Source of the DNA: Verrucomicrobiia bacterium
Lineage (GTDB): Bacteria > Verrucomicrobiota > Verrucomicrobiia > Opitutales > Opitutaceae
Direction of reading: 5' to 3'
Length of the DNA stretch: 64,000 nucleotides
Assembly: GCA_011525695.1 (NCBI GenBank)
Contig: WYBX01000084.1
Location: forward strand, 34,266 to 98,265
Positions 8,112-16,374 of the stretch are shown piece after piece. A program made the translations under genes and the position numbers. The notes beneath the pieces were generated by a model. That model was given only the letters and a program-made list of their open reading frames with translations. It was not told the DNA's origin and made no database searches. Position 1 is the stretch's first letter. Every line of letters begins with the position of its first letter.

Positions 8112-10985
8112 CTAGCGCCCAGCCAGAGTCAGGAGTTGTTTCCGCATCGCGGACAATTGCGCATGGATCAGTTCTTCCAACCGGCCGATTTCCGCACCGT
8201 CGTGCCCGATTCCAACCGGTTCAGCGTCTCCGGTTCCGATCGCAGCAGCGAGGGAGTCTCGCGCCTCCTCCTGGGTGGCTGCAGACGGACGAGGTTCGGC
8301 CCAATGACGGATCCGGGCGAAGGGATATCCCGGGAGTGAGACCCGGTGGCGCCTCGAGGGGCCGTTGAAGGCGACCCAATCCGGCTGCACGCCTCCAACC
8401 CAAAGCCGGCCGAGCGCGTCGAGCATCGAGCTGAGTTCGCCCCCGGTTCCGGAGGCCTGGAGCGAGCTGGCTACGATCTGGCTCTCCGGGCGTCGCGGAT
8501 GCTGGCGGGCAAGCTGGGTCAGCGCCTGCCCGGGGCCCACCTCGAGGATGGCAATGCCGGGATCGCCGGCAATCTTGTCGAAGGCGTCGGCGAACCGAAC
8601 CGGCTGCCGAAGCTGTCGGGCCCAGTATGCGGGATCAGTAGCTTCTTCGGCGGTGATCCAGTTGCCGGTGCAAGTGGAAACCCAGCGAAGCTTTGGGCTT
8701 TCGCGCCGCACTGCGGTCGCGGCGGCGGCGAAATCCTGGACGATCGGATCCATCGCCGCGGAATGAAAGGCATGGGAGGTCGCCAGCGGGCGGCAGGCAA
8801 TCCGGCGGGCCTCGAGCCTGGCTTGGAGTTGCTGGAGCGAGCCGGCCGGGCCTGAGATCGTGCAGAGCCGATCGCTGTTGTACGCGGCAACACACGTATC
8901 CGGAGGAAGCAGGGGCGCGGCGTCGGCTCCGGAGAGCCGGACGGCAAGCATCGAACCGGAGGGCAGTGACCGCATCAGCTCGGCGCGTTGCGCGAGGAGC
9001 GCGAGCGCATCCTCGAGCGTGAACGTGCCGGCGAGGACGGCACAGACGTACTCACCAATGCTATGACCGATCACGACGGTGGGTTTGATTCCCCAGGACT
9101 GCCAGAGGATCGCCAGCGCATATTCGAACGCAAAGATGGCCGGCTGCGTGAACCGGGTGTCATCGAATGCCGAGGTGGAATCCTGCGCCTGCGAGCTTTC
9201 GGGCCCGGCAAAGAGTTTTGCCACCAGGCCAAAGCCCAACCTGTCCCGGATAATCGCGGCACAGCGATCGACTGCCGCGCGGAAGACGGCTTCGGATTGG
9301 TAGAGCTCGCGACCCATTCCAGCGTACTGGGATCCCTGGCCCGGAAAAAGGAAGACAACCTGAGGCTCCTCTGCCGCGGTGATGCCGGCGGCGGCTGATC
9401 TCGCTGACGGCTCCTGCAGCTTGCGAACGGCGTCGGCGGTGTCGCGAACGACCACGGCGTGGCGATGGGTGAATGCCTCGCGGCCACATTGCAGCGTGAA
9501 GGCGACACCGGCGAGCGAGGGCTCGCCCGACGCAGATCCCACGGCCGACGATCCGGCGAGCCAGCGGGCAAGGTTTCCCCGCAGCTCATCCAGGGCGGCC
9601 GGAGACTTGGCGGAAAGAACCAGGAGCTGGATGGGTCGCGCCTCGCCGGCGGGCTCGGTTTCCGGCGCCTCCTCGACCACGAGATGGGCATTCGTGCCGC
9701 CGACGCCAAAGGAGCTGACCCCGGCACGGCGGGGAAGCGGGACATCGGTCCATGCGCGCGCAGCGGCCACGACCTCGAACGGGCTGCCGGCGAAATCAAT
9801 GGAGGGATTCGGATTCTTGAAATGTAATGTGGCCGGCAGGAAACGGTGACGCAGCGCAAGGGCGACCTTGATCAGGCTCGTGACACCAGCGGCCGATTCG
9901 AGATGACCGATGTTGGTCTTCACCGAGCCCAGTCCGCAGAACTTCCGGCGTGAACTGGTGGCCCGAAATGCCTGGGTCAGGGCGGCCACCTCGACCGGAT
10001 CGCCCAGCGGGGTTCCCGTCCCGTGCGCTTCGACATAGCTGATCGTGTCAGCCGAGATTCCGGCAAGCGCGTGTGCGAGTTCAATGACCTCGGCCTGGCC
10101 ATCCTGGCTGGGCGCGCTGAAACTCATCTTGCCGCTGCCGTCATTATTGAGGGCAGCGGATCGAATGACTGCGTACACCGGATTGCCGTCACGCCTCGCG
10201 TCCTCATAGCGCTTGAGCAGCACGACCCCGCAGCCGGCGCCAAACACGGTCCCCTGCGCCGAGGCATCGAAGGCCCGGCAGGAACCGTCGGCCGACGCGA
10301 TGGCGCCCTCCTGGTAGAAATAGCCGCGTTCCTGCGGAAAGGATACTGATACGCCGCCTGCCAGGGCCGCGTCGCACTGGAAAGTCTGGAGCGACGCGCA
10401 GGCCTGCGCCACCGCCACCAGTGAACTCGAGCAAGCCGTCTGAATCGTCAGCGCCGGGCCGCGGAGGTTGAGCTTAAACGCCACGCGTGTCGCGAGGTAA
10501 TCTTTGTCCGCGCCCAGGAGCACGTTGTAGCCCTCGGTCTGGAACTGCTTCGTGAAGCCGCCGATGCCGTCCTGCCCGCCGAGAACCTGGCGCAGCACGT
10601 AGGTGTTCAGGCTGGAGGAGGCGAACACGCCGACATTGGGGCAGCGCTTGGGGTCCTGTCCGGCGTCTTCAAACGCATGCCAGCAGCATTCCAAGAAAAC
10701 GCGGTGCTGCGGATCCATGAGCTCGGCCTCGCGGTGGGTGATCCCGAAGAAAGGCGCATCGAAGCTTTCGGCATCGTCGAGCACCGCCCGCCGCCGGACA
10801 TAAGCGGAATCGCTGAATTCCGCCGGTGTGACGCCCGCCGCCAGCAGCTGTTCATCGGAGAAGGTGCTGAGGCACTCCCGGCCGGCACAGAGATTTTCCC
10901 AGAAAACCGCAACATCGCGCGCACCCGGAAACCGTCCGGCGAGGCCGATGATGGCCACACCCTGACTGACATCGCTGGAAGTCAT
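8112..10985 (-). CDS. Type I polyketide synthase module, KS-AT
   Basis: 957 residues. The ketosynthase (about 8-440) has the active-site TACSSS with Cys185 and histidines 321 (EAHGTG) and 361 (NIGHLE). The acyltransferase (about 540-830) has GQGSQYAGMG, GHSIGE (Ser642) and HAFH at 738-741; HAFH is the usual malonyl-CoA signature. No KR, DH or ER is present and the protein has no carrier domain. The carrier is the N-terminal ACP of the next protein, so the charged tails at the C terminus here (about 910-957) and the N terminus there probably dock. The ATG overlaps the stop of the upstream A-PCP gene (ATGA). Inferred reaction: one malonate extension of the upstream aminoacyl starter, leaving an unreduced beta-ketone for the downstream aminotransferase. 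Confidence 0.93.
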   Translation of the reverse strand: MTSSDVSQGVAIIGLAGRFPGARDVAVFWENLCAGRECLSTFSDEQLLAAGVTPAEFSDSAYVRRRAVLDDAESFDAPFFGITHREAELMDPQHRVFLECCWHAFEDAGQDPKRCPNVGVFASSSLNTYVLRQVLGGQDGIGGFTKQFQTEGYNVLLGADKDYLATRVAFKLNLRGPALTIQTACSSSLVAVAQACASLQTFQCDAALAGGVSVSFPQERGYFYQEGAIASADGSCRAFDASAQGTVFGAGCGVVLLKRYEDARRDGNPVYAVIRSAALNNDGSGKMSFSAPSQDGQAEVIELAHALAGISADTISYVEAHGTGTPLGDPVEVAALTQAFRATSSRRKFCGLGSVKTNIGHLESAAGVTSLIKVALALRHRFLPATLHFKNPNPSIDFAGSPFEVVAAARAWTDVPLPRRAGVSSFGVGGTNAHLVVEEAPETEPAGEARPIQLLVLSAKSPAALDELRGNLARWLAGSSAVGSASGEPSLAGVAFTLQCGREAFTHRHAVVVRDTADAVRKLQEPSARSAAAGITAAEEPQVVFLFPGQGSQYAGMGRELYQSEAVFRAAVDRCAAIIRDRLGFGLVAKLFAGPESSQAQDSTSAFDDTRFTQPAIFAFEYALAILWQSWGIKPTVVIGHSIGEYVCAVLAGTFTLEDALALLAQRAELMRSLPSGSMLAVRLSGADAAPLLPPDTCVAAYNSDRLCTISGPAGSLQQLQARLEARRIACRPLATSHAFHSAAMDPIVQDFAAAATAVRRESPKLRWVSTCTGNWITAEEATDPAYWARQLRQPVRFADAFDKIAGDPGIAILEVGPGQALTQLARQHPRRPESQIVASSLQASGTGGELSSMLDALGRLWVGGVQPDWVAFNGPSRRHRVSLPGYPFARIRHWAEPRPSAATQEEARDSLAAAIGTGDAEPVGIGHDGAEIGRLEELIHAQLSAMRKQLLTLAGR

Positions 10986-12877
10986 GACGGCCGAATCCGA
11001 TTGAACGGCATGGTGGTTTGCCGGGCCATGGCTTCGCGCTGCCGGGCGGCCCGCGTCGCGACGTCCGTTCGTGGCTGCGCCTGGGTGCGTCCCTCCCCGC
11101 CGAGCTCGGTCGCAAGCGACCGGATGGTCGGAAACCGAAACAGGATCGGCATCGGAATCTCGCGACCCAGGGCGGACTCGAGCCCGCGCCGGACGTTCGT
11201 CATCATCAGGGAAGTGCCGCCGGCGGCAAAGAAGCTGAGTTCGGGACCGAAATCGCGCGTGCCCAGCACAGTCTCCCAGATCGCGGCGATGGTCTGTTCG
11301 AGCGCACCCTTGAGCGGCGCGGTATTGGCGGCAATGGCGGGAAGATTGCCTCCCAGGTTCGAGAGGACGCGGCGGTCGAGCTTGCCGCTCGCGGTCAGCG
11401 GCAGCCGATCAATCGGAAAATAGCGGCTTGGCAGCATTGGTTCCGGCAGGACTCCGCGCAGGAACTCATGCAGTTCACCGGCCGCGGGCGCCGGGATGGT
11501 CCGGGGTACGAAATAAGCGGCCAGGATTTTTTCCGCTCCCGTCGCCTGCGCGACGACGGCGCACGCGCGGACGGCGGGGTGCCTTCGGAGCGACGCCTCG
11601 ACTTCGCCCGGTTCGATCCGGTGGCCCCGGACCTTGATTTGGGCGTCGTTGCGGCCCAGGTACTCGAACTCCCCGCCTTCACCCTGGCGCGACAGATCAC
11701 CGGTGCGATACATGCGTGCACCGGGATCGAACGGATCGGGCAGGAACCGTTCGGCCGTCAACCCGGCCCGGTCCAGGTATCCGGCAGATACACACGCCCC
11801 GGCGATGTGAATCTCACCCACTGCTCCGACCGGCACCGGATGACCGGCGGGATCCAGGAGGTGAATCCGGGTCCCCGCGATCGGATGGCCAATGGGCGGC
11901 AGCGCGGGCCAGCGGGCCGGATCGCCGGAGAGGACGTGGGCCGTGACCACGTGCGTTTCCGTCGGGCCATAGTGGTTGTGCAACCGCGCGGAGGGGAGCC
12001 GGCGGAAGAGTGCGCGGATGGCGTCGGTGATCTGCAGCTGTTCGCCTGCGGTGATCACATCGATCAGGGCGGCCGGGACGCGGCCGGTTGCCGCTACCTC
12101 TTCGGCGAGTTGCTGCAGGGCCACGAAGGGAAGGAAGAGGCGCTGGATCCGCTGGGCGATCAGGTAGCGCAGGAGTCCGGCGGGATCCCGCCGCAGTTCC
12201 TCCTGCATCAGGACCAGCGTGCCATCCCCAGCCAGGGTCGTGAAGATTTCCTGGAAAGAGACATCGAATCCCAGTGGTGCAAACTGGAGCACCCGGCTCC
12301 CGCAGGCCAGCGGCAGCGACTCCTGGTGCCACTGGATCAGGTTGACCAGCGGGCCGTGCGGCATGAGCACGCCCTTCGGCTGGCCGGTCGAACCGGAGGT
12401 GAAGAGCACGTACGCCAGGGTCTCCGGCTCGACCTCGTCCGAATCCAGGACCGCGGCTGGATCCGGGAGCGGATCGTCCAGGCAGAGGATCGGTATGTCG
12501 ACGGCGGCCACCGCAGGGCGGAGCGAGCGGTCAATCACGCCAGCCGCGGGCCGGACTTCCGCCATCATGTGTCCGAGCCGTTCCGCCGGGAGTTCCGGAT
12601 CGAGGGGCACATAGGCCGCCCCGGCCTTGAGAATGCCGACGACTCCGACGATCGCCGGGATGGATCGAGTCGCACAAATGACGACCCGATCGCCCGGCTT
12701 CACGCCGAGCCCACGCAGCCGGTGGGCGAGCCGTCCGGCCTGCGCATCGAGTTCCTGATAGGTCATCGTGCGGCCTTCGAACTCGAGCGCGGCTGCACCG
12801 GACGGAGCCTGCCGGGCGAGCAACCGGGGCACGGAGGCACGCGTCGGCACGGAGGCGACTTGAGCGATCACGGACAC
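10982..12877 (-). CDS. Stand-alone adenylation-PCP loading protein, proline-type code
   Basis: 631 residues: an adenylation domain (about 15-505; FTSGSTGQPKG, YGPTET at 303-308, SGKLDRR) followed by a PCP (about 525-600; GGTS, Ser556). No condensation domain is present, which fits a loading unit. Aligning A4-A5 to the GrsA positions gives D205, V206, Q209, F248, I275, A277, H302, V310, V311 plus the A10 lysine: DVQFIAHVVK, matching the conserved proline code (DVQxIAHVVK). It starts at GTG 9 bases after the glycosyltransferase stop and overlaps the PKS start by 4 bases. Prolyl-PCP can be oxidised to pyrrole-2-carboxyl in other pathways, but no acyl-CoA-dehydrogenase-like oxidase is visible in this window. 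Confidence 0.92.
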   Translation of the reverse strand: MSVIAQVASVPTRASVPRLLARQAPSGAAALEFEGRTMTYQELDAQAGRLAHRLRGLGVKPGDRVVICATRSIPAIVGVVGILKAGAAYVPLDPELPAERLGHMMAEVRPAAGVIDRSLRPAVAAVDIPILCLDDPLPDPAAVLDSDEVEPETLAYVLFTSGSTGQPKGVLMPHGPLVNLIQWHQESLPLACGSRVLQFAPLGFDVSFQEIFTTLAGDGTLVLMQEELRRDPAGLLRYLIAQRIQRLFLPFVALQQLAEEVAATGRVPAALIDVITAGEQLQITDAIRALFRRLPSARLHNHYGPTETHVVTAHVLSGDPARWPALPPIGHPIAGTRIHLLDPAGHPVPVGAVGEIHIAGACVSAGYLDRAGLTAERFLPDPFDPGARMYRTGDLSRQGEGGEFEYLGRNDAQIKVRGHRIEPGEVEASLRRHPAVRACAVVAQATGAEKILAAYFVPRTIPAPAAGELHEFLRGVLPEPMLPSRYFPIDRLPLTASGKLDRRVLSNLGGNLPAIAANTAPLKGALEQTIAAIWETVLGTRDFGPELSFFAAGGTSLMMTNVRRGLESALGREIPMPILFRFPTIRSLATELGGEGRTQAQPRTDVATRAARQREAMARQTTMPFNRIRPS

Positions 12878-12886
12878 GGGGACAGT

Positions 12887-15142
12887 TCAGTTGGCGACCA
12901 ACTCCCGGGCGGCGCCGACCGGCTCGACGTCGCTGACGCTGGCGGCGGCAGTGGGGTTCGGAATGCTGGTCATCGTCAGCCGGTCGACCACATCGAGGTA
13001 GACCTGCTTCATGGTGTCCCAGGAATTTGTCTGGGCGTAGGCCCGGCCACGCTCGGAAAGCTGTCGGCGGAGTTCGGGGTCACGGGCAACCTGCCGCACC
13101 GCCCGCGCGAAATCCTCGGCGTTGCCGGATTCGAAGAACATGGCGACGGAATCGTCGAAATACAGGCTGTCGATCCGAGTCCGGGACAAAACCACGGGAA
13201 GACCCTGGGACATGAATTCCATGATCTTGGTGCTGTAGGCCTGGTCGCCGAAACCCTCGGCCCGCTTGGGCACGATGCCGATGTCCGCATTCGCCATCAG
13301 GTCGGGCACCCGATGCAGGTGCACGCCGGAGAAGAATTTCACCTGCTCTCCAAGGTTGAGCGCCCGGGCCTGCTCCTTCAGGTCCGGCAGCGCAGGCCCG
13401 TCGCCATAGATGTGCAGTTCGATCCCGGGGATCTCGCGCGCCAGCGACTGCATGGCGTTGATCGCGATATCGAGCCCCTGGTGGTAGTTCAGCGAGCCGG
13501 GATAGAGGAGGACGAACCGGTCATCCATCCGGGTGCGCGTGCGCGGGGAGAAGAGGTCGAGATCCACGTTGTTGACGAGGGTCGTCACCTTTTCGGCCGG
13601 GGCGGAGCGCTGGAGCAGGGTGTCCCGCCAGATGTGATTGGCGATGATGACGTGGTCGGCGAACCGGCAGGACCACTTTTCGATCAGTCTCAGTCCGGCG
13701 GCGAGGGGCGAGGGCTCGCCGCGCTCGAACTTGGATTCATAGAGCTCCGGCACGATATCGTGGATGTCGAGGATGATGGGCGTTCCGCGGAGCTTCAGCC
13801 GGATGCCGGCGAACACGAGGAAGTCGGGGATGTTGTGCACGTGGAGCAGATCACAACCGCCCGGGAAGTGGCGCGGACCGAGATGGCCGAGCGCTCGCCA
13901 AAGGAACCGGACCAGCCGAAAGGCCTGGGACCACTTGCCTGAATCGCGGGCGGGGCGGGACTGCAGCCGGAGGACTTCAACGCCGTTGATGGTTTCCCAT
14001 TTTCCCGCCGCGACCTGCTCCTCGCTGCCGAGGCAGAAGATGCGCACACGATCCCCGCGCCGGACGAGCGTTTCGGCATAGCGGCGGATCCGGTTGTCGT
14101 AATCGTAAAAGCTGTGGGACAGCATTGCGACCTGCCGGGGGGGGCGGGCCTGCGCCGGCCGGAAGGGGCGGCTGTGGGCCGCCACTTCGCGCGGCAGGGC
14201 GTGCCAGTACTGGCCGGCATAGTCCGAGCGCACGTGGTCGAGAAGCTCGCGGTAATACTGGACGGGAAACTCGAATCCGCTGCGCGGCACGCCGGGCAGC
14301 CCCATGTAATCGGGATGCGTGTCGAGCAGCGCCATCCCGCCCTTTTCCGCGAGCCAGCGCAGTTTTTTCCGCCAGACATCGATCCCGCGGGCCCCGATCA
14401 CGACGAACAGGTTGTAGTCCTGGACCAATGTATAGGGCAGCTCGATGTAGCCTTCCTTCGAGTCCTGGGCCGCGTCCGCCGGGGCCGCGGCGCCGGGCTT
14501 GAACGACGCCGGACGCAGGGCATCAGCCATGGGATCGGGCCTCTTGACCCAGAAGGGGAAGATCGTCTGGGCGCCATCAGGCTGCGGCTCGAAGGGGTCG
14601 ACGTCGAAGGTTGAGGCATCGTATTCGATCTTCAGCGCATGCAGCCAGTCGAGCCGGTGGAGCATGAATCCGGCCCGGAAGCCCCTGGCGTCCCACGCCG
14701 CGAGCTGCTGGTTAATCAAGCCGGCACTGTACCGGAACGACGCCTTCGACTTGAACAGCGTGCCGTCGTGGCGGAGATCGTGGACGCCGATCTCGAAGCC
14801 ATGCTCCCGAAGCCATTGCAGGAGTTCGGCCGGCACGGTGTACTCGCCGTTGGGGATGAAATTGAAGGCGGAACGAAATCCATGCTCCATCTCGATCTCC
14901 GCCACCTGGCGGCAGCGGTCCACGCCCTTCTGGCCTTCGACGTCATGTGAGAGCACGAACGCGAATTTCCTGCCCTCCGGCCACCCGGGCCATCCCGCCG
15001 GCCGGTTCCCTGCGGCCTCGAGAATCGGCCAGGTGCCACTGCAGGTCTTGAGAATCCGCCTCGCCCGCACGCGGCGCATGGCCAGCCGAAGCCGCGCCGG
15101 CAGCAGCGGCTTCACGAGATAATAGATCCGGTTGATCAGCAT
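12887..15142 (-). CDS. Polysaccharide deacetylase-like / GT4 glycosyltransferase fusion
   Basis: 751 residues. The N-terminal half (about 55-340) resembles NodB-type polysaccharide deacetylases of the WbmS kind: SHDVEG near the start of the domain, GVHDLRHDG, and a late DTHPD. The C-terminal half (about 350-730) is a GT-B, family 4 glycosyltransferase, with HVHNIPDFLVF, a nucleotide-site YPGSLNYHQGLD and the E(x7)E-like stretch in IVPKRAEGFGDQAYSTKIMEF. Such a fusion may deacetylate and glycosylate a lipid-linked intermediate in the cytoplasm, since no signal peptide is seen. It is the last recognisable EPS gene before the NRPS genes and lies 9 bases from them. The 311-base gap upstream carries dispersed repeats and is the most likely boundary between the EPS and NRPS transcription units. 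Confidence 0.85.
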   Translation of the reverse strand: MLINRIYYLVKPLLPARLRLAMRRVRARRILKTCSGTWPILEAAGNRPAGWPGWPEGRKFAFVLSHDVEGQKGVDRCRQVAEIEMEHGFRSAFNFIPNGEYTVPAELLQWLREHGFEIGVHDLRHDGTLFKSKASFRYSAGLINQQLAAWDARGFRAGFMLHRLDWLHALKIEYDASTFDVDPFEPQPDGAQTIFPFWVKRPDPMADALRPASFKPGAAAPADAAQDSKEGYIELPYTLVQDYNLFVVIGARGIDVWRKKLRWLAEKGGMALLDTHPDYMGLPGVPRSGFEFPVQYYRELLDHVRSDYAGQYWHALPREVAAHSRPFRPAQARPPRQVAMLSHSFYDYDNRIRRYAETLVRRGDRVRIFCLGSEEQVAAGKWETINGVEVLRLQSRPARDSGKWSQAFRLVRFLWRALGHLGPRHFPGGCDLLHVHNIPDFLVFAGIRLKLRGTPIILDIHDIVPELYESKFERGEPSPLAAGLRLIEKWSCRFADHVIIANHIWRDTLLQRSAPAEKVTTLVNNVDLDLFSPRTRTRMDDRFVLLYPGSLNYHQGLDIAINAMQSLAREIPGIELHIYGDGPALPDLKEQARALNLGEQVKFFSGVHLHRVPDLMANADIGIVPKRAEGFGDQAYSTKIMEFMSQGLPVVLSRTRIDSLYFDDSVAMFFESGNAEDFARAVRQVARDPELRRQLSERGRAYAQTNSWDTMKQVYLDVVDRLTMTSIPNPTAAASVSDVEPVGAARELVAN

Positions 15143-15453
15143 GGAAAATAGGTCCCGTATTCTGCGCAGCTCATCGGACTATGCGGCCGTGACGGAGCAC
15201 GGCCCTCCATGAATCCGGATCCGATTGCAGGGTTCGAGATCGCATCGTGGAGGGACGACCTCTGTGTCGTCCATTCGAAGACCCATTCCTGGAGGGACGA
15301 CCTCCGTGTCGTCCACAGGCCCGATGGGAAGATCATCCTGCACAGCGGATCGATTTCATTGGCCGTGACGGAGTGTCGTCCGCAAACCGAATGAAAGCGC
15401 CATTTCACCTCCGGCTGGGAGTGGGAATTCTGCATGGGACGGCGTGAAACAGC
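15143..15453. other. Gene-free 311-base gap holding hairpin repeats
   Basis: No credible coding frame. The segment contains one copy of the GGCCGTG-type hairpin (15185-15204), two GGACGAC-type hairpins (15253-15272 and 15295-15314) and a rearranged half-and-half unit near 15361-15381. I see no convincing promoter, although this is the natural place for one serving the deacetylase-GT and NRPS genes. Confidence 0.7.
15185..15381. repeat. Dispersed intergenic hairpin repeat, copy 1
   Basis: Two tandem units 42 bases apart each form a perfect 7-bp stem: GGACGAC-CTCTGT-GTCGTCC at 15253-15272 and GGACGAC-CTCCGT-GTCGTCC at 15295-15314. Upstream, 15185-15204 is GGCCGTG-ACGGAG-CACGGCC, whose loop is the reverse complement of CTCCGT. 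The linker (attcgaagacccatt, cgatgggaagat, gcggatcgattt) is shared almost base for base with the copy at 17846-17973. This looks like a REP-like or miniature non-coding element. Confidence 0.8.
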
Positions 15454-16182
15454 TCAGTGACTGGCCGCGGCGTGGCCACCGATTTGTCCCATCGAAGCAT
15501 TCGAGCTGCGGCCGGAATTGAGCAGCCCTTCAAACAGGTAGCCGACGGTTTCGGTGAGGAAATCCTGCGCGCGGACGCTCGAGCGCCACCACGGAACCTG
15601 ATCGTACCCCGGCGGATGCCAGGATACGACGCCAACCTCCGTTTCGGAACCAAAGACCTTGGCAAAAACCAGCCGGCTTCGACGAGCGTGAGCTCCCCGG
15701 GTGAAGACGTTCACCGCCTTGGGATGAATGCCGCGGGCTGCGAGCGCCTTGTGCGCGGCGACTGCAGTTTCAAAAGTTCGCTGGCTTTCGACGTCGTCAA
15801 CAACAACGGGAATGACCTGCCGCGAGGGCACGTTGCACTGGCTTAGTTCATGTTCAGCCATTTCCACCATGCTCCAACGCCGTCGCGTCCATCGGCTGCC
15901 CGTGAATCCGCCCACCACGACCACATGCTCGTACTTGTGTCCGGCCTCGTTGAATTCGATGCCCGCGGCCCGGGCGCCATCCGGTCCGGTCCAGGCCTCC
16001 ACCAACAGAACCTCAGCCGGCAGCCGTTGCGTGGCGGAGAGAAATTTCTCCCCGAGGAACCACCATCCGACCGCGGGCGCACCCACGAGAAGGATCAGAC
16101 AAATCCAGCCGAGGAGTGTCGGCACAACGACGGTCCGGCGTTGGAGCAGTCGGGGCATGCGGGTGGGATTGGGGGGTGGCAT
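15454..16182 (-). CDS. DUF218 (YdcF/ElyC-like) membrane-anchored protein
   Basis: 242 residues. One hydrophobic helix near residues 19-43 is followed by a YdcF-type alpha/beta domain with VLLVEAWTGP, a VVVGGFTGS strand-turn and VDDVESQRTFETA, the usual layout of DUF218. Family members such as ElyC act in envelope or undecaprenyl-linked glycan metabolism, but the reaction is not settled. DUF218 proteins recur in EPS loci, which fits this position between the nucleotide-sugar dehydrogenase and the deacetylase-GT fusion. The C-terminal 20 residues are rich in Gly, Ser and Asn and lack family features. Function is inferred only from family and context. Confidence 0.75.
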   Translation of the reverse strand: MPPPNPTRMPRLLQRRTVVVPTLLGWICLILLVGAPAVGWWFLGEKFLSATQRLPAEVLLVEAWTGPDGARAAGIEFNEAGHKYEHVVVVGGFTGSRWTRRRWSMVEMAEHELSQCNVPSRQVIPVVVDDVESQRTFETAVAAHKALAARGIHPKAVNVFTRGAHARRSRLVFAKVFGSETEVGVVSWHPPGYDQVPWWRSSVRAQDFLTETVGYLFEGLLNSGRSSNASMGQIGGHAAASH

Positions 16183-16191
16183 TCGACCCGG

Positions 16192-16321
16192 GCGGCGGCT
16201 CTGGGAGCCGCCGCTATACGCCGCGCCATAAGTCGCGTCGTATCCTCGTAGGGGCGCAGACTTGCTGCGCCCTCAATGGCAGTCGGATGAACTGAGGGCG
16301 CAGCGAGTCTGCGCCCCTACG
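16192..16321. repeat. Intergenic hairpins: GC-rich stem-loop and 29-bp inverted pair
   Basis: 16192-16214 is a perfect 9-bp stem (GCGGCGGCT, loop CTGGG). Then 16247-16275 and 16293-16321 are a 29-bp inverted pair with a single mismatch and a 17-base spacer. Each arm is itself a hairpin (GGGCGCAG, 5-base loop, CTGCGCCC). The pair lies between the DUF218 gene and the dehydrogenase gene upstream of it. It could act as a weak transcript-processing or termination site, but no T-run follows. Confidence 0.8.
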
Positions 16322-16374
16322 TTGGTAATGATTTCTGACGTTGTGTTTAGCGGGTGAGATCGAACGGATTCTCC

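Noticed and set aside
10982..12877. Pyrrole-2-carboxylate starter pathway from the prolyl A-PCP
   Set aside because: The required acyl-CoA-dehydrogenase-like oxidase is not in the window; proline itself is the supported starter.
11018..13942. 974-codon plus-strand frame across the A-PCP and GT genes
   Set aside because: Antisense to two clearly functional genes on the other strand; low complexity and no family.
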